In this document: piece after piece, positions 10,081 through 18,084 of the stretch
Layout of the letters: each line of letters opens with the position of its first letter
Position numbering within the stretch: position 1 is the stretch's first letter
Source: Aerococcus viridans
Lineage (GTDB): Bacteria; Bacillota; Bacilli; Lactobacillales; Aerococcaceae
Direction of reading: 5' to 3'
Assembly: GCF_001543285.1 (NCBI RefSeq)
Contig: NZ_CP014164.1
Location: 1,054,001 to 1,118,000, forward strand
Length of the DNA: 64,000 nt
Position numbers and translations under genes: made by a program
Notes under the pieces: generated by a model
Told to the model about the DNA's origin: nothing
What the model saw: only the letters and a program-made list of their open reading frames with translations
Databases searched by the model: none

Positions 10081-11332
10081 ACAGGTTACAAAAGATAACC
10101 AACTAGTAGATATTCATTTAAAAATTGACGGCCAAAAGATTGTCGCAGTTAGCGCGCAATTAGATTTCGACGTTGCGGATACGGACCAAGTGATTGATGT
10201 GGCTGGGAAATTAGTCACACCAGGATTGACAGATGTGCACGTCCACTTCCGCCAACCCGGTTTTGAAGATAAAGAAACCATTTTAACTGGTAGTCAAGCA
10301 GCAGCACGCGGTGGTTTTGCCAGAGTGGCAGCCATGCCTAACTTGAATCCAGCACCTGATACACCAGAAAAATTAACAGCGATTCAATCATTGATTGACC
10401 AAGATGCAGTTGTTGAGGTCTTACAATATGCACCAATTACAGGTAACCTAAAATCAGATGACTTAGTTGACATGGAGCATATGCCAGAAGCCTTTGCCTT
10501 TACCAATGACGGGTTTGGGGTTCAAACAGCCGGCACTATGTACTTGGCTATGAAAGAAGCGGCCCGAGTAGGTAAGCCAATCGTTGCTCATACGGAAGAC
10601 GAAAGTCTATTGTTCGGTGGCGTGATGCATGAAGGGATTAAAAACAAGGAGTTAGGGTTACCTGGTATCTTGAATGCAACTGAATCAAGCCAAATCGCTC
10701 GTGATATCCATTTAGCAGAAGAAACTGGCGTTCATTACCACGTTTGTCATGTGTCAACAAAAGCATCTGTTGCTGCCATTCGCGACGGTAAAGCGCGCGG
10801 TGTACATGTGACAGCCGAAGTGGCGCCTCATCACTTAATCTTAAATGAATTAGATATTCCTTCAGATGACGCAACTTACAAGATGAACCCACCTTTACGC
10901 GGTGAAGAAGACCAAGCAGCCTTATTAGAAGGGTTATTGGACGGGACTTTAGACATGGTCGCAACTGACCACGCACCCCATACTTCAGCAGAGAAGGCCA
11001 ACGGTTTTATGCATTCACCATTTGGGATTGTGGGTATTGAAACGGCCTTCGCAGTGATGTACACAAATTTTGTAAAAACTGGCATAATGTCGCTAGCATT
11101 TTTATTAGAAAAAATGGCAACTGCGCCGACTGAAGTTTTCGGCTTAACACCTGCAAAGCTTGCAGTTGACAGCCCAGCCAATATTGCAGTTTTTGATCTA
11201 GATCAAGCATATACAATTGATCCTGCTGACTACTTGTCAAAATCACAAGTTACGCCATTCAACGGTGAAGAAGTGTACGGTATGTGTGCCTTGACCGTTT
11301 TCCAAGGGGAAGTTGTTTACGAGCAAAAATAA
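10052..11332 (+). CDS. pyrC: Dihydroorotase
   Basis: Zinc amidohydrolase that cyclises carbamoyl aspartate to dihydroorotate. 426 residues, class I (long) type. The metal-binding DVHVHFRQPGFED lies at about 62-74 and ATDHAPHT near 303-310. The first ATG (10052) has GAAAGGA upstream; a second ATG at 10055 is equally possible. It is embedded in the pyrB end and followed by pyrD 30 bases later. Confidence 0.96.
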   Translation: MMSLIITNGKQVTKDNQLVDIHLKIDGQKIVAVSAQLDFDVADTDQVIDVAGKLVTPGLTDVHVHFRQPGFEDKETILTGSQAAARGGFARVAAMPNLNPAPDTPEKLTAIQSLIDQDAVVEVLQYAPITGNLKSDDLVDMEHMPEAFAFTNDGFGVQTAGTMYLAMKEAARVGKPIVAHTEDESLLFGGVMHEGIKNKELGLPGILNATESSQIARDIHLAEETGVHYHVCHVSTKASVAAIRDGKARGVHVTAEVAPHHLILNELDIPSDDATYKMNPPLRGEEDQAALLEGLLDGTLDMVATDHAPHTSAEKANGFMHSPFGIVGIETAFAVMYTNFVKTGIMSLAFLLEKMATAPTEVFGLTPAKLAVDSPANIAVFDLDQAYTIDPADYLSKSQVTPFNGEEVYGMCALTVFQGEVVYEQK

Positions 11333-11341
11333 TCCAAGTAA

Positions 11342-12286
<945 letters not shown>

Positions 12287-12294
12287 ATAGATTG

Positions 12295-12333
12295 AAAAAC
12301 AGCGCTCATGACAATCATGACGCTGTTTTTTTA
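12295..12333 (+). terminator. Intrinsic terminator at the end of the pyr operon
   Basis: Stem AAAAACAGCG / CGCTGTTTTT with a nested TCATGA-type inner stem, followed by T residues. Confidence 0.85.
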
Positions 12334-12364
12334 TTTTATAGTGTTATTTTAAGCTGAGCGATTT

Positions 12365-12614
12365 CGCTCTCACCCTGGGTAGTCGCGTTCGAGCCTCCAG
12401 AAAGGAATGCATTTCAGTTTAAGTTGTAGCTCACTTCGCCATCTACTGCCTTAAACTTCCAATGATCCTGTCTGAACGTCGGCTCTCTCACCCTGGGTAG
12501 TCGGGTTTGAGCCTCAAGACAGGACTGCATTTCAGTTTAAGTTGTAGCTGACTTCGCCCATCTACTGCCTTAAACTTCCAATGTTCCTGTCTGAACGTCG
12601 GCTCTCTCACCCTG
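12365..12614. repeat. Two tandem ~118-bp palindromic intergenic repeats plus the start of a third
   Basis: The block beginning CACCCTGGGTAGTCG occurs at 12371 and 12489, and a truncated third start (CACCCTG) is at 12608, giving a period of 118-119 bases with high identity. Each unit folds as a long hairpin. In unit 2 AGACAGGA pairs with TCCTGTCT, and inside that AGTTTAAG pairs with CTTAAACT; unit 1 has the same inner arms and an imperfect outer pair. The last copy runs into the stop codon of the minus-strand gene. No protein is encoded. This fills the gap between pyrD and the next gene. Confidence 0.85.
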
Positions 12615-13437
12615 AGGTTTTGGTTGAGTTGAAGAACATGATGATCAACGTGGCTGTTTCTTCAATTGACCGATCAGCCACGTTGATGACTGGACAATTC
12701 AACTCTTCGTAAAGTTTGTTGGCGTAGGCCAATTCTTTTTCAATGCGGGCATCATCTGTATACAGACTGGCATTTTCAATCCCATATGACCGCATACGTT
12801 CGCGACGAAACTTATTTAAAACATTGACGTCATTGGTCAAACCAATAATTTTTGACCGCTCAATTTCATAAATAATATCTGGGATTCTAGATTCTGGGAC
12901 CAACGGCAGGTTGGCCACCTTATAACCCATATTCGCAAGATACATACTTAATGGCGTTTTAGACGTTCTAGAAATTCCTAATAAAACGATATCTGCGTCG
13001 ATAAAGCGTTTGGGTTGTTGGCCGTCATCGTTGTTGACTGCAAACTCTAAGGCCTCAATTCGTTTGTAGTATTCATCGTCAAGTTGGTGGCGAATACCCG
13101 GTTTTCCGGACGGTTTCACATTTGTTTGACTCACAATCTGATCCATTAATTTGTCAAGGACATTCAAGTAGAAAATCCCCGCCATTTCACAATAATCTTC
13201 CGCAATTTTATTAAGGTCTTTATTGATGAAAGAAGCAACGATGGATGCTTTTTCAATTTTTGCCTGTTTTAAAATAGGTAGCAGCATGTCGTCGTGTTGG
13301 ATGAAAGGGTAATTAGTGATATCAAATTCAACGGATGGAAATTGAACGGACACGCTTTGGAAAATATCATTCACTAGCGATCCAACTGCATCCGAAATCA
13401 GGAAATATTTTGGCTTTTGTGGTGTGTCTTGGCTCAT
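12607..13437 (-). CDS. Pyruvate,phosphate dikinase / PEP synthase regulatory protein (kinase-phosphorylase, DUF299)
   Basis: A 276-residue bifunctional regulator that inactivates its PEP-forming partner by ADP-dependent phosphorylation and reactivates it by Pi-dependent dephosphorylation. The nucleotide-binding loop GISRTSKTP lies at about 154-162 and the N-terminal fold begins YFLISDAVGSLVND. No PPDK or PEP synthase gene is nearby, so the target must be elsewhere. The start ATG has a GGAGG-type site upstream (TTGGAGGCAAAAAG on the minus strand). The stop codon lies in the first bases of the palindromic repeat. Confidence 0.9.
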   Translation of the reverse strand: MSQDTPQKPKYFLISDAVGSLVNDIFQSVSVQFPSVEFDITNYPFIQHDDMLLPILKQAKIEKASIVASFINKDLNKIAEDYCEMAGIFYLNVLDKLMDQIVSQTNVKPSGKPGIRHQLDDEYYKRIEALEFAVNNDDGQQPKRFIDADIVLLGISRTSKTPLSMYLANMGYKVANLPLVPESRIPDIIYEIERSKIIGLTNDVNVLNKFRRERMRSYGIENASLYTDDARIEKELAYANKLYEELNCPVINVADRSIEETATLIIMFFNSTKTSG

Positions 13438-13516
13438 CTTTTTGCCTCCAATAATCTATATATTAAGTTTATTCTATCATATATAATGTGTCAGAAGAAT
13501 CGAAGATAAAAACAAT

Positions 13517-13566
13517 TTGAATTCGAAACAAAAACATGGTATATTAATAATACGAATTCGAAATAT
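13517..13566 (+). promoter_or_regulatory. Promoter with two MhqR-like operators upstream of the dioxygenase gene
   Basis: TTGAAT (13517-13522), 17 bases, TATATT (13540-13545). The ten-base sequence GAATTCGAAA occurs twice, at 13519-13528 over the -35 and at 13554-13563 around the transcription start. Both are near-palindromic (CGAATTCG core in the second) and resemble the Bacillus MhqR box, whose centre is TCGAATTCGA. This fits repression lifted by quinones or electrophiles. Confidence 0.6.
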
Positions 13567-13606
13567 AAAAACTTAAAAGATATTTTATTAAAAGGGAGCG
13601 GCAATC

Positions 13607-14584
13607 ATGATAACAGATTTATTAGGTATTCACCACGTAACAGCTATTACTTCAAGCGCGGAAAAGAACTATCAATTTTATGCAGGCATTTTGGGCATGC
13701 GTTTAGTTAAGAAAACAGTTAACCAAGATGACATTCACACCTACCATACTTTTTTCTCAGACGATGAAGGGAACGCGGGGACAGATTTAACATTCTTTGA
13801 CTTCCCGGGCGTGCCAAGCGGTTACTATGGAACAAACGCCATTTCTCGTATCGGCTTACGTGTACCAAATGATGCAGCCCTAGCTTACTACGAAGAACGG
13901 TTGAAATCATTTGATGTGAAGACGGAAGAAATTAAAGAAGTTTACGGTAAGAAAGTTTTACGCTTTGAAGACTTTGACGGTCAACGCCTACAAATCTTCT
14001 CAGATGAAAACAACGAGGGTGTTGCGCCTGGAAAGCCTTGGAAAAATGGCCCAGTTCCAGAAGACAAAGCGATTTACGGATTAGGACCAATCGAAATTTC
14101 AGTATCTTACTATGAAGAATTTGGAAAAATTCTCGAACAAATCTATGGCATGAAACAATTGTCAGACGATGGTCAAGAAGCCCTATATGAAGTAGGCGAG
14201 GGTGGTAACGGTGGTCAAGTTATCTTACGAAAAGACTTAGTAACCCCACCAGGATTACAAGGATATGGTGAAGTACATCATGTGTCATTTCGTGTCGCTG
14301 ACCACGATGCCATCCAACATTGGGTCGACAAGTATCAACAAATCGGTCTACCAAGTTCAGGTTTAGTCGATCGTTTCTTCTTTGAAGCTTTATACGCACG
14401 TATCGGTGACATCTTGATCGAGATCTCGACTGATGGTCCAGGTTTCATGGGTGACGAACCATATGAAACTTTAGGTGAGTCATTATCATTACCGCCATTC
14501 TTGGAAGAAAACCGTGCGCATATTGAGTCGCAAATCCGTCATTTTGATACAACACAGCCCAATGATTATGGCTTCAAATCGTAA
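13607..14584 (+). CDS. Ring-cleaving dioxygenase of the VOC/glyoxalase superfamily (MhqO-like)
   Basis: 325 residues forming two tandem VOC modules. The first begins GIHHVTAITSSAEKN and the second carries GEVHHVSFRVADHD and DILIEISTDGPGF. The two histidines and the glutamate are the probable metal ligands. The family includes Bacillus MhqA, MhqE and MhqO, thiol-independent dioxygenases induced by hydroquinones and catechol. The start ATG has AAAGGGAG upstream. The doubled MhqR-like operator in front supports a role in quinone detoxification, by inference. A Fur-family gene follows 40 bases later and may be cotranscribed. Confidence 0.85.
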   Translation: MITDLLGIHHVTAITSSAEKNYQFYAGILGMRLVKKTVNQDDIHTYHTFFSDDEGNAGTDLTFFDFPGVPSGYYGTNAISRIGLRVPNDAALAYYEERLKSFDVKTEEIKEVYGKKVLRFEDFDGQRLQIFSDENNEGVAPGKPWKNGPVPEDKAIYGLGPIEISVSYYEEFGKILEQIYGMKQLSDDGQEALYEVGEGGNGGQVILRKDLVTPPGLQGYGEVHHVSFRVADHDAIQHWVDKYQQIGLPSSGLVDRFFFEALYARIGDILIEISTDGPGFMGDEPYETLGESLSLPPFLEENRAHIESQIRHFDTTQPNDYGFKS

Positions 14585-14624
14585 TCAATCCGTGTTAGAA
14601 TAAGTAGGAACTGGAGTGATAACT

Positions 14625-15044
14625 ATGAATTTTGTAGATGAGTCCATGCAAGTCCTACACGAAGCTGGTTTTAAATACACCAAGAAACGTGCTGACATGT
14701 TAAACGTCTTTGATGAAGAAGGGGCCTATTTCCTGAGCGCCAAAGAAGTGCAGCAACGATTAGAAAACTTATATCCGGGTATCTCATTTGATACCATTTA
14801 CCGTAACTTAAAATTATTCGAAGACCACCACTTCCTTGAAACCTCTGAAGTCAACGGGGAGATGGTTTTTAGAAAACACTGTGATCCACACTTAGGACAC
14901 CATCATCATTTTATCTGCACAAATTGTGGCAAGACGATTCCAATCAATTCTTGCCACATGACATTCTTTGCTGACCAATTACCAGGTTGTGAAATCGCCA
15001 GCCATACCATTGAATTGCAAGGACTATGTAGTGAATGTCAGTAA
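14625..15044 (+). CDS. Fur-family transcriptional regulator (Zur/Fur type)
   Basis: 139 residues from the ATG at 14625, with GGAG upstream; a GTG nine bases earlier is less well placed. The winged-helix DNA-binding half (about 10-80, with SFDTIYRNLKLFEDHHFLE) is followed by a metal-binding dimerisation half. That half contains a histidine cluster (LGHHHHFICTNCG) and a second pair LCSEC, giving the two CxxC pairs of the structural zinc site. Sequence alone does not decide between Zur, Fur and PerR. A terminator follows. Confidence 0.87.
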   Translation: MNFVDESMQVLHEAGFKYTKKRADMLNVFDEEGAYFLSAKEVQQRLENLYPGISFDTIYRNLKLFEDHHFLETSEVNGEMVFRKHCDPHLGHHHHFICTNCGKTIPINSCHMTFFADQLPGCEIASHTIELQGLCSECQ

Positions 15045-15059
15045 GGTAAAAATTTTTTG

Positions 15060-15095
15060 AAAAGGGGCTAGATACGCATTTCTAGCTCTTTTTTC
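15060..15095 (+). terminator. Intrinsic terminator after the Fur-family gene
   Basis: GGGGCTAGA pairs with TCTAGCTCT (with G-U pairs), followed by a T run. Confidence 0.8.
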
Positions 15096-15223
15096 GTAGT
15101 TAAAATCGCAACTAATTGGACTAGCATTTGCCTGTTAATGACCGGGGGGATCTTCCATTATTCTTAGCTAAGACAAGCTCACTTTTGAACAACGGAACTT
15201 TCAACAAATTTACCTTGGGAGAA

Positions 15224-15252
15224 TTGACTTTATAAATATAATGGCGTATAAT
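15224..15252 (+). promoter_or_regulatory. Strong promoter of rpsU-yqeY
   Basis: TTGACT (15224-15229), a 17-base spacer and consensus TATAAT (15247-15252), about 60 bases before rpsU. Confidence 0.85.
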
Positions 15253-15314
15253 TTACTAGAACGTTTTTTCAAGTATGAAAGAACGATTTGTAGTAACGAG
15301 GGGAGGGAAATGTC

Positions 15315-15488
15315 ATGTCAAAAACTGTAGTTCGTAAAAACGAATCACTTGACGACGCTCTTCGTCGCTTCAAACGTTCAGTTTCAAAATCTGGCACAAT
15401 ACAAGAAGCACGTAAACGTGAATTCTACGAAAAACCTTCAGTAAAACGTAAGAAAAAATCTGAAGCGGCTCGTAAACGTAAATTCTAA
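15315..15488 (+). CDS. rpsU: 30S ribosomal protein S21
   Basis: A 57-residue, very basic protein. The N-terminus [20 protein letters not shown] is the S21 signature and the C-terminus is [15 protein letters not shown]21 binds the small-subunit platform near the anti-Shine-Dalgarno region and helps initiation. It is preceded by GGGAGGGAAATGTC and a strong promoter, and followed 30 bases later by yqeY, the standard order in Firmicutes. Confidence 0.97.
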   Translation: MSKTVVRKNESLDDALRRFKRSVSKSGTIQEARKREFYEKPSVKRKKKSEAARKRKF

Positions 15489-15518
15489 TCGTTTACCTTG
15501 CGATAAAGGAGGCGGATC

Positions 15519-15962
15519 ATGGCGTTATTAGACCAACTAAATACCGATATGAAGGTAGCCATGAAAGCTAAAGATAAATTTAAGTTATCTGTTATCCGTA
15601 TGTTAAAAGCAGCAGTTCAAAATGCTGAAATTAACAAGGGAAGTGCATTGTCTGAAGATGAAGAAATTGAACTTTTGGCTCGCGAGTTGAAGCAACGAAA
15701 AGAGTCGGAAGTAGAATTCCGTCAAGCAGACCATGTAGAACTAGCAGATAACGCAGTTGCTGAAATCGCGATTATCGAAGAATACTTGCCTGCACAATTA
15801 TCAGAAGCTGAATTAGACGAGGGTGTCAAACAAGTCATTGATGAAGTTGGCGCTACATCTATGAAGGATTTTGGTAAAGTCATGCAAACTGCTGTGGCCA
15901 AATTTAAAGGTCAAGCGGATGGTAATGCAATCCAAACAGTAGCAAAAAAATATTTAGGTTAA
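15519..15962 (+). CDS. yqeY: GatB/YqeY domain protein
   Basis: 147 residues, all helical, homologous to the C-terminal tRNA-binding tail of the GatB amidotransferase subunit. It begins MALLDQLNTDMKVAMKAKDK and ends in GNAIQTVAKKYLG, typical of stand-alone YqeY. Its function is not firmly known; tRNA-related binding is inferred from the GatB relationship. The ATG has AAAGGAGGCG upstream. It is the last gene of the rpsU unit, with a terminator directly behind. Confidence 0.93.
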   Translation: MALLDQLNTDMKVAMKAKDKFKLSVIRMLKAAVQNAEINKGSALSEDEEIELLARELKQRKESEVEFRQADHVELADNAVAEIAIIEEYLPAQLSEAELDEGVKQVIDEVGATSMKDFGKVMQTAVAKFKGQADGNAIQTVAKKYLG

Positions 15963-15977
15963 TAATCTAGATCTGAG

Positions 15978-16005
15978 AGGGAAGTCTTCGGACTTCCCTT
16001 TTTTA
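15978..16005 (+). terminator. Intrinsic terminator after yqeY
   Basis: AGGGAAGTC-TTCG-GACTTCCCT: nine-bp stem capped by a TTCG tetraloop, followed by six T. Confidence 0.93.
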
Positions 16006-16070
16006 TTGGCTAAAATTCTTTCCTCTCGCAACTTAAATGAGAGAATAATTAAAAACAAATTAAAAATACC

Positions 16071-16099
16071 TTGCAATTACATCTTATTTTTGATAAATT
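16071..16099 (+). promoter_or_regulatory. Candidate promoter of the Leu-rich leader
   Basis: TTGCAA (16071-16076) with TAAATT 17 bases later (16094-16099), 31 bases before the leader-peptide ATG. The -10 is a 4/6 match. Confidence 0.5.
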
Positions 16100-16129
16100 G
16101 TAGTTAGCAATTTGAAAGGAGTGACAACA

Positions 16130-16237
16130 ATGCGCCAATTTAGAATATCTTCCAAATATATCATGCATGCTGGCGTATTTGTTGCGTCTCCATTTAATCT
16201 AAAACAAGATTTATTATTATTATTATTAGCTAAGTAG
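16130..16237 (+). CDS. Leader peptide with six consecutive Leu codons
   Basis: A 35-residue open frame starting ATG at 16130 behind an excellent GAAAGGAGTGACAAC site. Its C-terminus reads NLKQDLLLLLLAK: a CTA Leu codon, then six TTA codons in a row, then Ala-Lys-stop. The stop lies 52 bases before a GC-rich hairpin followed by seven T. This is the layout of an amino-acid attenuation leader sensing leucyl-tRNA. A coding role as a free small protein is less likely, given the codon run and the terminator. Confidence 0.75.
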   Translation: MRQFRISSKYIMHAGVFVASPFNLKQDLLLLLLAK

Positions 16238-16321
16238 GATTCTTCTCTAGGAGAGTCCTTTTCCACGTGAAGCGGGCTCTAGCTAATGGAACGGCGGCCT
16301 GTCGAGGGTCGTCGTTTTTTT
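16225..16321 (+). promoter_or_regulatory. Attenuator and terminator downstream of the Leu leader
   Basis: ATTAGCTA (16225-16232, last Leu codons) can pair with TAGCTAAT (16280-16287), and AGAGTCC can pair with GGGCTCT (16274-16280), so the segments compete. The terminator stem is AACGGCGGCC (16290-16299) with GGTCGTCGTT (16307-16316), 10 bp including two G-T wobbles, followed by a run of T. The next gene starts 105 bases later with no convincing promoter between. Confidence 0.7.
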
Positions 16322-16426
16322 ATTAGGTGATGGCTACTGAAGTAGTTAAGGATAATACAAGTCTGGAAGTTGAGTGGAGCCTTATTTCAAATCAATAAGA
16401 TCTTAAAAGATGAAGGAGCGATTTTG

Positions 16427-17215
16427 ATGGATTTAGGACTAAAAGGTAAAGTGGCAGTTATTACCGGTGCAAGTAGAGGTATCGGATTTGAAACAGCGAA
16501 AACACTTGCTGAGGAGGGGGCAAAAGTTGTGATTACAGCCCGCCACGAAGACCGATTGATTGAGGCACAAACAGCTATTAAAGAAGCGACAGGGGTTGAA
16601 GTGGATTACGCAGTAGCTGATGTCACAGATTTACCGGCTGTCCAAAAAGCGATTGCAGATACAGCAACCAAATACGGGACTATCGATATCTTAGTGAACA
16701 ATGCGGGTGGCCACAGAGCGGGCTCATTTGAAGAAGTGGATAATGATGCATGGCGATTTGACTTGGAAATCAAAATTATTGGTGTGGCGAATTTTACCCG
16801 TGAAGTATTGCCTTATATGCGTAAGCAGGCTTCAGGTTCAATTATTAGCGTGGTTTCTAATTCTGGTAAAACGCCAGGTCCTAAGTCTGTACCGACATCT
16901 CCGGCGCGATCAGCTGGTTTAGCGGTGATCAAAGAATTGAGTAAGGAATATGGTGAATACAATATTCGTGCAAATGCGGTATGTATTGGTTATATCCGCA
17001 GTGAACAGGTTGAGAAGATGTGGCAAAATGACCCAGAACATCCAACCTGGGAAGAGTTTTCAAAACAAAAAGCCAAAGATACGCATACGCCAATGGGCCG
17101 TGTTGGTGAAACGACAGAAGCTGCTAAAGTGATTAGCTTCCTTGCTTCAGATGCCGCCTCATATGTGAGTGGTTCAGCTGTCAATATTGACGGTGGCGCT
17201 TCAGACGCCATGTAA
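16427..17215 (+). CDS. Short-chain dehydrogenase/reductase with atypical active site
   Basis: A 262-residue cytoplasmic NAD(P)-dependent SDR. The cofactor glycine motif GASRGIG is at 14-20 and NNAGG at 91-95. The usual catalytic Tyr-x-x-x-Lys is not seen: the aligned stretch reads VPTSPARSAG (155-164), with Thr/Ser and Arg where Tyr and Lys are expected, although the upstream Ser (S144/S146) is kept. The start ATG at 16427 has GAAGGAG upstream; an earlier start at 16370 has none. It forms a two-gene unit with the hydratase, behind the Leu-rich leader. Substrate unknown. Confidence 0.85.
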   Translation: MDLGLKGKVAVITGASRGIGFETAKTLAEEGAKVVITARHEDRLIEAQTAIKEATGVEVDYAVADVTDLPAVQKAIADTATKYGTIDILVNNAGGHRAGSFEEVDNDAWRFDLEIKIIGVANFTREVLPYMRKQASGSIISVVSNSGKTPGPKSVPTSPARSAGLAVIKELSKEYGEYNIRANAVCIGYIRSEQVEKMWQNDPEHPTWEEFSKQKAKDTHTPMGRVGETTEAAKVISFLASDAASYVSGSAVNIDGGASDAM

Positions 17216-17235
17216 TTCTAAGGAGAAAAAAGCTT

Positions 17236-18000
17236 ATGATGGATCAAGAAATTATTCACGCAAGTAAGACCCTATACCAAGCAGACAATGAAAAAGTGCC
17301 GGTACAATACGGGAAATTTGGTATCGTCAATGAAGAAGACGGCTACCGAGTGCAACAAGCTGTGTTAGATTTAAGAAAAGCGGCTGGTGAAAAGATTGCA
17401 GGTTATAAAATCTCCTTGTCAGCAAAAATTCAGCAGTCATTTTTTAGGACCACAACGCCTTTATACGGCGTCATGACAGACAAAGGTGTTTGGGGTTCGG
17501 ATATGGACCTGAGCAAATTTATGGGTCCTTTGTTAGAATTTGAAATCATATTCAAGGCTGAAGAAACCATTTCGCCTGACGATTCAGTGGAAACTATTAT
17601 GTCTAAATGTAAGGTGGCGACAGGCTATGAAATTCCTGATTGCCGGTATGACAATTGGTACGGGAACATTTCAAAATTTGAATTGATTGCCGATGGGGCA
17701 GCTAATGCCGGTGTAGTAGCCGGTGAATATGTCAAACGTACCTACGAAGAAATTGATGACGTGATGGGGACAGTAACAGTAGATGGTCAACCATACACCC
17801 AAGGTTCTTCAAAAGAGGTGATGGGCCACCCAGCTTATTCAGTACAATGGTTGGCACAAAAACTAGCTGAAACAGGCCAAGCTATTGAACCAGGCATGTT
17901 TGTGGCTTCAGGCGCCGTTAATATGCCGAAAGTCATTCAACCAGGCGTTTATGTAGGCCAATTTGAAGGTCTACCTCCAGTTACGCTAAACGCTAAATAA
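17236..18000 (+). CDS. 2-keto-4-pentenoate hydratase-like protein (MhpD / fumarylacetoacetate hydrolase superfamily)
   Basis: 254 residues matching the MhpD hydratase/decarboxylase family. It has the N-terminal helical part (EDGYRVQQAVLDLRKAAG), GPLLEFEIIFKA with an acidic metal-binding pattern, and the C-terminal FVASGAVNMPKVIQPG. Family members hydrate 2-oxo-pent-4-enoates or decarboxylate 4-oxalocrotonate in ring-cleavage pathways. No other pathway gene is beside it except the SDR 20 bases upstream. The ATG at 17236 follows AAGGAG. The real substrate in a fermentative organism is unclear. Confidence 0.82.
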   Translation: MMDQEIIHASKTLYQADNEKVPVQYGKFGIVNEEDGYRVQQAVLDLRKAAGEKIAGYKISLSAKIQQSFFRTTTPLYGVMTDKGVWGSDMDLSKFMGPLLEFEIIFKAEETISPDDSVETIMSKCKVATGYEIPDCRYDNWYGNISKFELIADGAANAGVVAGEYVKRTYEEIDDVMGTVTVDGQPYTQGSSKEVMGHPAYSVQWLAQKLAETGQAIEPGMFVASGAVNMPKVIQPGVYVGQFEGLPPVTLNAK

Positions 18001-18017
18001 AGACAAAATAGAATCAA

Positions 18018-18060
18018 AAAAGCATTTGCTATTCCGAGATTTAGGAAAGCAAATGCTTTT
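18018..18060. terminator. Bidirectional terminator between hydratase and 2-hydroxyacid dehydrogenase genes
   Basis: A perfect 13-bp stem (AAAAGCATTTGCT with its complement) around a 17-base loop, A-rich upstream and T-rich downstream. Confidence 0.88.
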
Positions 18061-18084
18061 ATTGTCTATTTGAATCATATTTTC

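Noticed and set aside
12365..12614. CRISPR-like tandem repeat
   Set aside because: Only two full units of 118 bases with no unique spacers, no short direct repeats and no cas genes. The unit itself is a palindrome.
16208..16230. TTA-repeat as a meaningless simple repeat
   Set aside because: The run is exactly in frame in a short gene with a strong ribosome binding site and is followed at once by a stop and a terminator, so an attenuation leader explains it better.
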